A stretch of 64,000 nucleotides of DNA from Corallococcus sp. EGB (GTDB lineage: Bacteria; Myxococcota; Myxococcia; Myxococcales; Myxococcaceae): the NCBI RefSeq assembly GCF_019968905.1, contig NZ_CP079946.1, positions 7,475,356 to 7,539,355 on the forward strand. The letters run 5' to 3'. A model generated the notes under the pieces. That model worked only from the letters and a program-made list of their open reading frames with translations. It ran no database searches and had not been told where the DNA came from. The translations under genes and the position numbers were made by a program. Below, piece after piece: positions 44,368 to 52,776 of the stretch (position 1 is the stretch's first letter; the number at the start of each line of letters is the position of its first letter).

Positions 44368-45561
44368 ATGGAGGAGAGTCCCATTACGGACGCGGCGCTC
44401 GGGGACCGCGTCCCCTCCCGCCCCCGCCCCACCGCGGTGGAGGCCGTGACGCGCGGGCGCGTGGAGCCCCTGCGCGTGGAAGAGATCCGCGGGCTTCCCG
44501 CCTTCGACGCGCTGGCGGCGGAGTGGAACGCGCTGGTGAAGCGCGTGGACGACCAGGTGTTCTACCGGCACGAGTTCGTGCGCTGCTGGATTGAGAGCTT
44601 CGCGCCCGGCGCGGCCCTGCGCATCCTCGCGGCAAGGAACGCGATGGGCACGCTGGTGGCGGTGCTGGGGCTCCAGGAGGAGCAGGGCCACCAGTACGGC
44701 GTTCCGGTGCGGCAGTTGTCGTCGCTGACGAACAAGCACTCCTGCCGCTTCGACCTCGTGGCGGACGAGCCGAAGCGGGCCGCGGTGGCCTTCCTGTCGC
44801 ACCTGATGGGAGACCCGAGCTGGGAGGTGCTCCGGCTGTCGGACGTGCCGGAGGGCGGCGCGGCATGGGAGCTGCTCCACGCGGCAAGAGGCGCGGGGAT
44901 GCCCTGGGGCGCGTGGCCGAGCGCGCGCTCACCGTACCTGGTGCTGCCATCCACGGTCGCGGCGTGGACGAAGGGACGGAGCAACGCGAAGCCGCTGCGG
45001 CGCAGGCGCAGGCGTCTGGAGGAGAAGGGCCGCGTGGAGGTGGAGCGCGTGTCCGGCGTGGAGGGGCTGGACCCGAAGCTGGAGGAGGCCTTCACCCTGG
45101 AGCAGAGCGGCTGGAAGGCGCAGGAGGGCACGGCCATCGCGCAGGCGCAGCACCGTCGGGTTTTCTACACGGGGCTCGCGCGCACGGCGGCGGAGCGCGG
45201 CTGGCTGGGGTTGTACTTCCTGCGACTGGACGCACGTCCGATTGCGTTCCAATACGGGCTGCAATACGCCGGTCGTTATCTCGCGATGAAGCCCGGCTAT
45301 GACGAGGCGTTGGCGGAGGTCAGTCCGGGCCAACTTCTGACCGAGAGCCTTGTCCAGGACTGTATTGCAAGGGGCCTGAACGAGCTGGACTTGTTGGGGG
45401 ATGACGCCCCTTACAAGCGCGAGTGGACAGAGCACGCGCGGCAGCATCATTGGCTGTTCATCTACCGTGATACGTGGATGGGGCAGACGCTGCAACGTTC
45501 AAAGTTCCGCTGGGCTCCAGTGGCGAAAAGGATGGTGGGCAGATGGGTCCGACGGCGCTGA
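44368..45561 (+). CDS. FemAB/BcsL-like GNAT acyltransferase
   Basis: 397 residues; GAGGAGAG ribosome site before the ATG. The second half has the Acetyltransf_6 (CelD/BcsL, BioF2-like) pattern: KPLRRRRRRLEEKG, LEQSGWKAQEGTA, RRVFYTGLA, LDARPIAFQYGL, MKPGYDEALAEVSPGQLL and DLLGDDAPYKREWTE. Relatives transfer acyl or aminoacyl groups during polysaccharide or peptidoglycan modification. It starts 35 bases after the ligase gene and overlaps the next gene by 19 bases. A tailoring role on the operon's polymer is inferred. Confidence 0.82.
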   Translation: MEESPITDAALGDRVPSRPRPTAVEAVTRGRVEPLRVEEIRGLPAFDALAAEWNALVKRVDDQVFYRHEFVRCWIESFAPGAALRILAARNAMGTLVAVLGLQEEQGHQYGVPVRQLSSLTNKHSCRFDLVADEPKRAAVAFLSHLMGDPSWEVLRLSDVPEGGAAWELLHAARGAGMPWGAWPSARSPYLVLPSTVAAWTKGRSNAKPLRRRRRRLEEKGRVEVERVSGVEGLDPKLEEAFTLEQSGWKAQEGTAIAQAQHRRVFYTGLARTAAERGWLGLYFLRLDARPIAFQYGLQYAGRYLAMKPGYDEALAEVSPGQLLTESLVQDCIARGLNELDLLGDDAPYKREWTEHARQHHWLFIYRDTWMGQTLQRSKFRWAPVAKRMVGRWVRRR

Positions 45562-45980
45562 CGTTCTACCGGGCCGCGAAGCGGCTCCAGGTGATCCCGA
45601 GGCTCGCGAACGTGGTGGCCACCCTGGGAGACTGCATCCACCACAGCCACGTGGACACGAAGGCCGTCCTCCACCCCACGGTGGAGCTGGGCTACGGGGG
45701 CATCGGCGTCATCATCGCGCCGGGGGTGGAGATTGGAGAGAAGAGCTTCATCTCCCAGAATGTGAGCCTGCAACCCCTGCCTGGCGTCGTGGGAGTGCCC
45801 CGCGTGGGCCGCAACGTCTACATCGGCGTGGGCGCCCAGGTTCTGGGCCCGGTGGTGATTGGGGACGGCGCGAAGATTGGCGCCAACGCGGTCGTGATGG
45901 AGGACGTGGCGCCGGGGACCACCGTGGCGGGGATTCCGGCCCGTGAGCTCAAGCGCCAGGTGCCGCCCACGGGGACGTGA
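45543..45980 (+). CDS. Hexapeptide-repeat serine acetyltransferase-like protein
   Basis: 145 residues from ATG 45543. An N-terminal helix precedes the left-handed beta-helix hexapeptide repeats: VLHPTVELGYGGIGVIIAPGV, EIGEKSFISQNVSLQ, RVGRNVYIGVGAQVLGPVVI, GDGAKIGANAVVMEDVAPG, VAGIPAREL. This is the CysE/WcaF-like acyltransferase layout, but the protein is much shorter than CysE (about 260 residues). It is more likely to O-acetylate a surface polymer or sugar than to make O-acetylserine. Last gene of the putative operon. Confidence 0.8.
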   Translation: MGPTALTFYRAAKRLQVIPRLANVVATLGDCIHHSHVDTKAVLHPTVELGYGGIGVIIAPGVEIGEKSFISQNVSLQPLPGVVGVPRVGRNVYIGVGAQVLGPVVIGDGAKIGANAVVMEDVAPGTTVAGIPARELKRQVPPTGT

Positions 45981-46056
45981 GGCTTCCGGAGCCACGAGGT
46001 CAAGCATCCGCGTTCAGGGGGTTGCCGTCCTTCCTCAATCGCATAGCCTCGTCCGG

Positions 46057-47208
46057 ATGCGATGCGGATCCCATCGGTGGACGGCCGCCGGCCCGAACCT
46101 GACCATTGAACATGAGGTGTCTCACTTCGAGAGATGGGCGTGGAGGATTGCGCTGCTCGCGGCGCTCGCGTTCCCCGGCGTTGCCTTCTTCGTGCCCTTC
46201 CTCTGGAGGAGCCAGCCGGCGTGGTCCATGGCGCTACTCATCGGCACATGGGCGGTCCACCAACTGACGTCCGCATGGAAGGCGCAGCTCAACAAAGACA
46301 CACACACCTTGAAGCTGCGGTCCGGCTTCAGCCGGTTTCTCTCCTCGAGCACGCATCCGCTCGAGTCCTTCACGTCCGTGGCGCTCTCCCCCCACGGCAG
46401 AGGGGCCGGAGATAACTCCAGGTTCTGGGGATACTATTCCGTGGAGTTGAAGTCCCCGACACGAACCGTGCGGGTGTCTGGCAGTGACGACCGGGAAGAG
46501 GCGCTCGAGCTCGCTCAAGCCCTCTCCCGTTTCATGGGCGTTGATCTGAGCGTGGATGGCGGGCATGCGCGCCCCGCGGATGCGCGTCTCGCAGCAGAGC
46601 CACTGGACAGCCATCAGGCGCCGCCCTCACTCCCACCCGGCAGCCGTATCCAGTTCCACCAGGGGGAACGGGAGTTGGTGTTGCGGTTGCCCGGCTGCGG
46701 CTGGAAGCCTTTCTTCGTAGCGAAGGCAGGCATCGCGCTGCTAATCGCCGGAGGTGGACCTGCTGCCTTCGCGGTGGCCTGGGCGCGCACGTACGGCCTC
46801 CGACACCTCGCCTCCAGGGAACTGCTGATGGTCCTCGGCGTCTTCCTCTTCCTGGGAGGACTCCTTCTATGGAGTGTCATTCGGGAGGTCACGATGGGGT
46901 GGTCCCTCACCGCCTCTTCGCGAGGGATTGAGTATTCGCGCACCGGGCCCCGGAAGCCGCGAGAAGTCACACGAATCCCGGCGACGCAGCTCGAGGACAT
47001 CGACCTCCGTGAGACGGGGGGAAAGGACTTCCGGCACCTGACCGTCGTCATCGAGCACAGGAAGGGCTTCGTGTGTATCGGGGCGGGTCTGTCCCGACAA
47101 GAGCTCGAGTGGACGGAGACCATGCTGCGCCGGGCGCTCGCAACCCACGGAGTGCCGCACGACGGAGCCGACGCCTCAGCGTTGAGGAGGGCCTCGACGA
47201 GGACCTGA
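46057..47208 (+). CDS. Four-helix membrane protein of unknown function
   Basis: 383 residues from ATG 46057. Two membrane helices near 30-75 (IALLAALAFPGVAFFVPFLW, AWSMALLIGTWAVHQL), a soluble insert to about 220, two more helices near 230-290 (FFVAKAGIALLIAGGGPAAFAV, LLMVLGVFLFLGGLLLWSVI), then a small beta-rich C-terminal domain. The two halves look like a duplication of a bacterial PH-like (two-helix plus beta domain) unit. The family is not recognised. Its codon use is less GC-extreme than that of the operon before it, and it is separated from it by 76 bases. It converges with the lipase gene across 28 bases. Confidence 0.65.
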   Translation: MRCGSHRWTAAGPNLTIEHEVSHFERWAWRIALLAALAFPGVAFFVPFLWRSQPAWSMALLIGTWAVHQLTSAWKAQLNKDTHTLKLRSGFSRFLSSSTHPLESFTSVALSPHGRGAGDNSRFWGYYSVELKSPTRTVRVSGSDDREEALELAQALSRFMGVDLSVDGGHARPADARLAAEPLDSHQAPPSLPPGSRIQFHQGERELVLRLPGCGWKPFFVAKAGIALLIAGGGPAAFAVAWARTYGLRHLASRELLMVLGVFLFLGGLLLWSVIREVTMGWSLTASSRGIEYSRTGPRKPREVTRIPATQLEDIDLRETGGKDFRHLTVVIEHRKGFVCIGAGLSRQELEWTETMLRRALATHGVPHDGADASALRRASTRT

Positions 47209-47236
47209 AGCGGGCCCCCGACGAGGACTCGAGGCG

Positions 47237-48316
47237 TCAGCCGCCCTTGGGCATCTTCAGCGCCATCGCGACCAGTGAGAGGGTCAGGTCCTCGGGCTGG
47301 TAGGGCTTGAACGGGTTCAGCGTGGTGCCGGTGGAGTCCAGGTGATCCAGCCCGGACAGGGTCACGGACTTGGAGCCGGGGATGAACGCGTCCTGCGGGA
47401 GCACCAGGCCGTCTGACTTCACGCCGTAGCGCTGCTGCATGTACTCCTCCATGACGAACAGCGGCGACGTGGGGTTCACCGTGGTGGAGGCCATGCACAC
47501 AGCGGGGATGTCCGAGGGCATCGGGTGCTTCGCGAGGAACTCCTTGCGCGAGTCGTACGTCAGGTCCTCACCGGCCTGGATGCTGCCGCCCAGCGCCTCG
47601 ACAGCGCCGCCCACGCCGTAGCGCACGAGCGGGTTGTCCAGCAGGTCCTGCGCCATCGGCGAGCCGCCGTAAGGCGACTGGATGGTGACCAGGGCGCGCA
47701 CGTGGTCCTTCAGCTCCGGGTACATGGACAGGGCCGCCGCGGAGTCCAGTCCGCCCTTGCTGTGCCCGATGAGCACCACCTGCTTCCCGTTCTTGGAGGC
47801 CTCGAGCACGGCCTGACGGACGATGGCCGCGTTGTGCTCCACGCCCATGTCCGTGTCGACGGGAACGCGGCCCACCTGCAGGCCCTGCGCTTCCAGCGCG
47901 TCCAGGTTCCGGTCGAAGTAGAACTGCTTGGGCGCCGCTTCGGAGAGCAGGCCGCCCACGGCCAGGAACACGCAGTCCTTGGCCTCGGGGGGCATCACGT
48001 TCTGGCCCGCGCGCACGGCCTGGTCGAGCTTCATGAACTCCGCGGTGGAGTCCTTCGCGGGCGGATACGCCTTCTGGATCCAGCCGATCTTGTCGGCCTC
48101 GCCCTTGCCGGGCCAGGGGATGGGAAGGCGAAGGGCATTGGCCTGAGCCAGCGCGTTGTTCTGCTGCGCGCCCGCCGGAGCGGCCGACGTGAAGCTGTCC
48201 CCCTTCACGATGGCGTTGAAGCCCTGCGGCCCCTTGGCCCGGGCAGGAGCCTCAGGCGTGGCCCGCGTCGTCTGCGTGGACGGCGTGAGGCTGGAAGGAC
48301 GCGTGACCTGGACCAT
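47237..48316 (-). CDS. Alpha/beta-hydrolase (lipase-like)
   Basis: 359 residues; GAGG site eight bases before the ATG. There is no classical signal peptide; the first ~75 residues are Ser/Thr/Ala-rich and probably disordered. The hydrolase domain has the nucleophile elbow GHSKGG (~183-188, Ser catalytic), the Asp candidate in LPQDAFIPGS and the His in LSGLDHLDS. Its layout (LAVGGLL oxyanion region, IQSPYGGSPMAQDL after the elbow) resembles triacylglycerol lipases or PGAP1-like esterases. Stands alone, divergent from the histidine kinase gene. Confidence 0.8.
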   Translation of the reverse strand: MVQVTRPSSLTPSTQTTRATPEAPARAKGPQGFNAIVKGDSFTSAAPAGAQQNNALAQANALRLPIPWPGKGEADKIGWIQKAYPPAKDSTAEFMKLDQAVRAGQNVMPPEAKDCVFLAVGGLLSEAAPKQFYFDRNLDALEAQGLQVGRVPVDTDMGVEHNAAIVRQAVLEASKNGKQVVLIGHSKGGLDSAAALSMYPELKDHVRALVTIQSPYGGSPMAQDLLDNPLVRYGVGGAVEALGGSIQAGEDLTYDSRKEFLAKHPMPSDIPAVCMASTTVNPTSPLFVMEEYMQQRYGVKSDGLVLPQDAFIPGSKSVTLSGLDHLDSTGTTLNPFKPYQPEDLTLSLVAMALKMPKGG

Positions 48317-48499
48317 GAGGAGACCTCGGAAGGGGGAGCCGAGTTGAGCAGCAGGGAGGCTTGCCTACATTGTCGGCAAATGGCGCCGGAAGTTGCGCAC
48401 CCGTTCCAAGTCCGTGAGAAGCCCAGACTCCAGGCGCTTGGCGCAGCGCGGCAAGAATGACCTCCCAGAATGGGGCCGGTCGCATGCTGCCCGGGCATA

Positions 48500-48517
48500 C
48501 CGTTCAGCGCTGAACGG
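48500..48517. promoter_or_regulatory. 18-bp perfect palindrome upstream of the MEDS histidine kinase
   Basis: ccgttcagcgctgaacgg is fully self-complementary. It lies 32 bases before the likely kinase start (48549), in the 232-base divergent space shared with the lipase gene. It could be an operator for either gene. The rest of that space shows no clear feature. Confidence 0.45.
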
Positions 48518-48548
48518 ATTTGGAGTGTCGCGGTGTTGTTGGGGCCTC

Positions 48549-49940
48549 ATGCACAAGGTACCAAGTCCCATGACTCCCCCCCTGCGTCCGAGTGGCATTC
48601 CTGCGGTGGGGGATCTGCCCTGGGGCTCCCATTTCTGCCAGTTCTACGGCGATCGGGAAGACCTCGTGGACTCGCTGGTCCCCTACTTCAAGGCGGGCCT
48701 GGAGAACAACGAGCACTGCCTGTGGGTCACATCCGAGCCATTCGGGGCCGCGGATGCCCGGACGATGCTACGCAACGCCGTGCCGGACCTGGATCAGCGG
48801 ATGTCTCGGGGGCAGATCGAGATCATCGACCACCACGACTGGTACATGCGGGCCGGAGGCAAGAGCGCGGACGAAGTGCTCCAGGGTTGGGTGTACCGGT
48901 ACGAACGTGCGCTCGCGCAGGGCTACGCCGGGCTGCGCCTGACAGGGAACACCTACTGGCTGGAGCGTCAGGACTGGTCCGGCTTCGTCGAGTACGAAGC
49001 CCGCGTTACCGACACCTTCAAGAGCCACAACATCCTTGGGCTGTGCAGCTACTGCCTGGGCCGCTGCGCCCCGATGGATGTGCTCGACGTGGTCCGCAAC
49101 CACCAGTTCGCGCTCATCCGGCAGGCGGGCGACTGGGAGATCATCGAAAGTGCGTCGCTGAAGAGCGCGAAGGCGGAGCTGCACAAGCTCAACACCGAGC
49201 TCGAGCAGCGCGTCCGGGAGCGGACGGCGGAGCTCCAACACGCGCTCCAGATGCGCGAGGAGTTCCTCTCCGTCGCGTCGCATGAACTGAAGACGCCCAT
49301 CACCTCGCTCCAGCTCTACATGGAGAGCCTGCTGCGCGCCAACCAGCGAGGCACGCTGACGCCTGACCAGGCGACGCCCAAGCTCCTCAAGGCCAAGGAG
49401 CAGTGCGGGCGGCTGGAGAACCTCATCAACAAGATGCTCGACGTCTCGCGGGCCTCCGCGTCGGATGAGCCGCTGCCCATCGAGCCAGAGGAGGTGGACC
49501 TCGCGGATGTGGTAAGGAGCGTGGGCGAGGTTTTCGCGGAAGGGCTCCAGCGCGCGGGCTGTGAGCTGCGCTTGCGAGCGGACCACCCCGCTGTCGGCCA
49601 CTGGGACCGGATGCGGCTGGAGCAGGTGGTGACGAACCTGCTGTCCAACGCCATCAAGTACGCCTCCGGGACCCTCGTGGAGATGGAAGTGCGGTCCAGG
49701 GAGGACCGCGCGACGCTGGTCGTCCGCGACGGTGGACCGGGCATCCCCGAGGAAGCGCAGCAGCGCGTCTTCGAGCGGTTCGTGCAGCTGTCGCCGAAGT
49801 CCCACGCCGGAGGCTTCGGGCTGGGGCTGTGGATCGTCCGGAGCATCGTAGACGCGCACGGCGGGAGCATTGCTCTGGACAGCAAGCCGGGAGAGGGAAC
49901 GACCTTCAAGATCGTGCTCCCGTCCCGTCGCGGCCTGTAG
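48549..49940 (+). CDS. MEDS-domain sensor histidine kinase
   Basis: 463 residues from ATG 48549; a second ATG at 48570 is equally likely and I cannot decide. The N-terminal MEDS (DcmR-type sensory) domain (about 15-180) has HFCQFYGDREDLVDSLVPYF, LWVTSEP, LRLTGNTYWLE and LCSYCLGR. A coiled coil (LNTELEQRVRERTAELQHAL) leads to HisKA with the H-box ASHELKTPITSL, then the ATPase domain with NLLSNAIKYASG, DGGPGIPEEAQQRVFERF and GFGLGLWIVR. No membrane helix, so a cytoplasmic kinase. A response-regulator remnant follows 18 bases later. Confidence 0.88.
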   Translation: MHKVPSPMTPPLRPSGIPAVGDLPWGSHFCQFYGDREDLVDSLVPYFKAGLENNEHCLWVTSEPFGAADARTMLRNAVPDLDQRMSRGQIEIIDHHDWYMRAGGKSADEVLQGWVYRYERALAQGYAGLRLTGNTYWLERQDWSGFVEYEARVTDTFKSHNILGLCSYCLGRCAPMDVLDVVRNHQFALIRQAGDWEIIESASLKSAKAELHKLNTELEQRVRERTAELQHALQMREEFLSVASHELKTPITSLQLYMESLLRANQRGTLTPDQATPKLLKAKEQCGRLENLINKMLDVSRASASDEPLPIEPEEVDLADVVRSVGEVFAEGLQRAGCELRLRADHPAVGHWDRMRLEQVVTNLLSNAIKYASGTLVEMEVRSREDRATLVVRDGGPGIPEEAQQRVFERFVQLSPKSHAGGFGLGLWIVRSIVDAHGGSIALDSKPGEGTTFKIVLPSRRGL

Positions 49941-49958
49941 GCCCCGGGAAGCTGGCGT

Positions 49959-50240
49959 GTGCCGTCTCACACGATCCTCCTGGTCGACGATGACGCGGCC
50001 ATCGCCAATGCCCTGAGCGAGCTCCTCGTGGACGAGGGCTACGCGGTGGTTGTCGCGCAGAGGGGGCCGAGGCCCTGGGCTACCTCCGCGCGAACGCGGC
50101 GCCCTCGCTCATCCTGCTGGACCTGATGATGCAGGTAATGGACGGCTACGCACCCCGCGAGGTCCAGCGCGAGGATGCGGCGCTGCGCCAGATCCCCATC
50201 TTCATCCTGAGCACGGCGAACTGGGGCGTTCCGTGCGTTC
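49959..50240 (+). pseudogene. Broken response regulator receiver domain
   Basis: From GTG 49959 the frame reads HTILLVDDDAAIANALSELL...DEGYAVVVAQ, a normal receiver start with its acidic residues. Around 50062 the frame shifts: the continuation GAEALGYLRANAAPSLILLD and DGYAPREVQRED is in the next frame. Phospho-Asp is in LILLDLMM, with Gln where Pro is usual (MMQVMDGY). After PIFILSTANWGV, near 50230, the similarity stops and the DNA runs into a gene on the other strand. The frameshift and lost C-terminus mean it is not functional as written. It was probably the partner of the kinase just upstream. Confidence 0.75.
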
Positions 50241-50480
50241 TCAGGCAGGTACCACATCTCCTGGATCGACCATCTGGATATGGCGATGGCCGCCGAAGCG
50301 AGGCACAGCGACCGAGGATACATTCAACACCAGCACGCCCTCGCGCTCGGTCTCTTCGATTGGAAAGACGCTCCCAAGGCACACCATGAATACATCCCTC
50401 GACTCCTCCGGTAACTGGCCCAGCCAGATTGGGACCGAGGCGATGCGGACCTGCTGACCAACACGAAAGAGCGTTTTCAT
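50241..50480 (-). CDS. Small hypothetical protein
   Basis: 79 residues from ATG 50480: a beta-rich, balanced composition (KTLFRVGQQVRIASVP, GSVFPIEETEREGVLVLNV, HIQMVDPGDVVP) that reads like a real small protein, unlike the frames around it. No family recognised. No strong ribosome site is seen. It ends exactly where the broken response regulator loses similarity, so it may have arrived by recombination. Confidence 0.5.
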   Translation of the reverse strand: MKTLFRVGQQVRIASVPIWLGQLPEESRDVFMVCLGSVFPIEETEREGVLVLNVSSVAVPRFGGHRHIQMVDPGDVVPA

Positions 50481-50594
50481 TGAGTCATTATCACGGCGAC
50501 AAAAGCAGTGCCGAGTCCGACTGTCTCTCCGCCGTAGTCGCGTGCACCCACGCTCCACGAGGGTCGTCGCCGAGCCACTATGCAACACGGCACG

Positions 50595-50975
50595 TCAGCG
50601 GTTCTCATCGCTGATCCGGCGGCATTCATCCGCTTGAAGAACGCGGCGCTCTCCCCCAGGTCCGTCCCATTCACGGCTGCATTCGATTCGCCGGACGGCG
50701 TACCAGGTCCGCCGGACGAATCCATTCGAGAACTGCTCTTCAAGCAAGATGGCGCCATCCGCGCCGATGCCGCATTGACGCGTGCGAACTCCAGCGTCGT
50801 CGCGTACCTCGCACCCATAAAGGCCGCGAGGTACGCCCAAGTCGTTCCGGCTCAGCAGAAGCCAATGCGCCCGGAAGGAGTGCGCCAGCACGACAAAGGC
50901 CGCGCATCCAGCCAGGAGCCACAACGCGATGCTTCTCGCTGCCGGAGGAGCCACGTCAGAACGCTGGTTTTTCAT
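50595..50975 (-). CDS. Small membrane-anchored hypothetical protein
   Basis: 126 residues. One N-terminal membrane helix (about 15-33, SIALWLLAGCAAFVVLA), then a small beta-rich extracytoplasmic part with three Cys (YGCEVRDD, RQCGIGADG, RIECSREW). The ATG lies 20 bases inside the end of the upstream minus-strand gene, so the two are coupled. No family recognised; the base composition is lower in GC than the bulk of the window. Confidence 0.55.
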   Translation of the reverse strand: MKNQRSDVAPPAARSIALWLLAGCAAFVVLAHSFRAHWLLLSRNDLGVPRGLYGCEVRDDAGVRTRQCGIGADGAILLEEQFSNGFVRRTWYAVRRIECSREWDGPGGERRVLQADECRRISDENR

Positions 50976-51447
50976 GCCAGGGACGCTGAATTGGACGACG
51001 CTTCGACCAGAGGTGCCATGCGAAGTGGTTCTTCGGTCCAGCGGTCCATCGATAGTGCACGCGGAATCCTACGGACAGCGTCTTCCAGTAGGTGGCGTCC
51101 CAAGGTTGCAAGCCCGTCCACGCCTCGCTCCCAGGCAGCAAGGTTTTCGACGGGTCCGTGGACCACCAGGCGAACTCCGCCTCCGCGCATTCACGACTCC
51201 CCGCTTCGATGAAGCTTTCTTCCTCTTCACGCCGGCCCTTGGAGTAGCGGCCCCAATCTGGCCGGGCCAGCGACTCCCACATGGCCCCGCCCTTGTCTGT
51301 CAGGTGGTACCAGAAGCCCGAGTAGTGCGCTGGCTTGCACGAGTTCATCGCTAACGCGCGTTCGATCTCCTGATGCGACCGGGCGAGAGCACCTGTTTCA
51401 ATGTGCTGCACCTCGATGAGCCCGGCTTCGCACAGGGAAGCCAGCAT
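50956..51447 (-). CDS. Hypothetical protein, probably truncated at its N-terminus by the IS element
   Basis: 163 residues if started at ATG 51447; the frame continues into the transposase region, where it is only shadow. The protein-like part includes LASLCEAGLIEVQH, FWYHLTDKGGAMWESLARPDW and EFAWWSTDPSKTL, with many Trp and Tyr. The first visible residues look like the middle of a helical domain, so the true N-terminus was probably lost when the adjacent IS inserted. Function unknown; such acidic Trp-rich proteins near RHS genes are sometimes orphan immunity proteins (speculation). Confidence 0.5.
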   Translation of the reverse strand: MLASLCEAGLIEVQHIETGALARSHQEIERALAMNSCKPAHYSGFWYHLTDKGGAMWESLARPDWGRYSKGRREEEESFIEAGSRECAEAEFAWWSTDPSKTLLPGSEAWTGLQPWDATYWKTLSVGFRVHYRWTAGPKNHFAWHLWSKRRPIQRPWHEKPAF

Positions 51448-52776
51448 GGGCGCCTCCCTTGAAGAGATGGTCGCCGGCATGGGGCGGCTGGAGAGACGAC
51501 GCGCCATGGAGGCCTACGTCACGGGCCTGCTGCTGGATGGAGAGCGCAAGAGCATTGAGCCGATGGCGGCCCGGCTGGTGGAAGACGCGGGCGAAGTCGA
51601 GGCGATGCGCCAGCGACTACAGCAGTGTGTGTCGCAAGGGACGTGGAGCGACGAAGCACTGAGGGAGCGCCTTCCGCGGAAGCTGGAAGCGCGGCTGCCG
51701 GAAGTGGAATCTCTGGTGGTGGACGACACGGGCTTTTCAAAGAAGGGACAGCATTCGGTGGGCGTCGCCCGGCAATACTCGGGGACACTGGGACGCACGG
51801 ATAACTGTCAGGTGGCCGTCAGCCTGCACCTGGCTGGGACACGTGGTAGCGGATGTATTGGCATGCGGCGGTACCTGCCCGAGGAGTGGGCGACGGACGC
51901 AGCCCGGCGTAAGGCGGCGGGTGTCCCCGAGACAGTAGGGGCCTTGCGCAAATGGGAATTGGCGCTGGCGCAGTTGGACGACGCGCTGAAGTGGGGCGTG
52001 CGCAAGCACGTCGTCCTCGCGGATGCGGGGTATGGAAACTGCCGGGAGTTTCGAGAAGGACTCACGGCTCCCTGCCTGCCCTACCTCGTCGCGGTGCCAG
52101 GGCAGCACAAGGTGTGGCCTCCGGGAGCGACGCCGCACCTGCCGGTGAAGAAGGCGGGCGCGTACGGATGTCCCCGAACGCGCTTCGTCGATGACACACA
52201 GGCGTGCAGTCCTGGACGATTGAAGAACTGGCGCGCCAGCTGCCTGAGGAGGAGTACCGCCGCATCAGCCGGCGCGAGGGCAGCCGCGGCACGCAGTCCT
52301 CCACCTTCGCCGCGGTGAGAATCCAGGTGGCTGAAGGCCATGTCGTGCGCAAGGCCCCCGGAGCTCCCGAATGGCTCTTGTGCGAGTGGCCGCTAGGGGA
52401 GGCCGCGCCAACGAAGTACTACCTCTCGTCTCTGCCGGAAGACACGCCCCTCAAACGCCTCGTCACGCTGGCGAAGCTGCGCTGGCGCATCGAGCGCGAC
52501 TACCAGGAGATGAAGGGCGAAGTCGGGCTGGACCATTTCGAGGGCCGCACCTGGAGAGGCTTTCACCACCACGCCACGCTCTGCATGGTGGCCCACGGCT
52601 TCCTCGCGCTCCGTCGAGCGCTTTTCCCACCGGAGGAGGATTCCTTGGACACTTCCCCAGGTGCGTCGGCGGCTTCAACATCTGCTGCTGCGCCGCCTCG
52701 GCCATTGTCCGCTGTGCCTCCGCAGACTCGGCTCTCGCGCTTCTCCTCGCGGACCATCACGCATCTGTTCAGGTAG
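51446..52776 (+). pseudogene. Doubly frameshifted IS701-type transposase
   Basis: Fragments in two frames together make one DDE transposase. Frame one (from about 51446) has LLLDGERKSIEPMAARLVED and the first catalytic Asp region VVDDTGFSKKG, then the second Asp in VLADAGYGN. At about 52203 one base is missing after RFVDDTQA, and the next frame continues QSWTIEELARQLP to the catalytic Glu region RWRIERDYQEMKGE. Near 52645 the original frame returns (WTLPQVRRRLQHLLLRRLGHCPLC). Two frameshifts make it inactive. Terminal inverted repeats and target duplications could not be located, so the IS boundaries are approximate. Confidence 0.85.

Noticed and set aside
47190-47230. Direct repeat cgacgaggac twice between the four-helix membrane protein and lipase genes
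   Set aside because: Ten bases in Glu/Asp-rich GC-rich sequence; likely chance, and no IS or phage feature is nearby.
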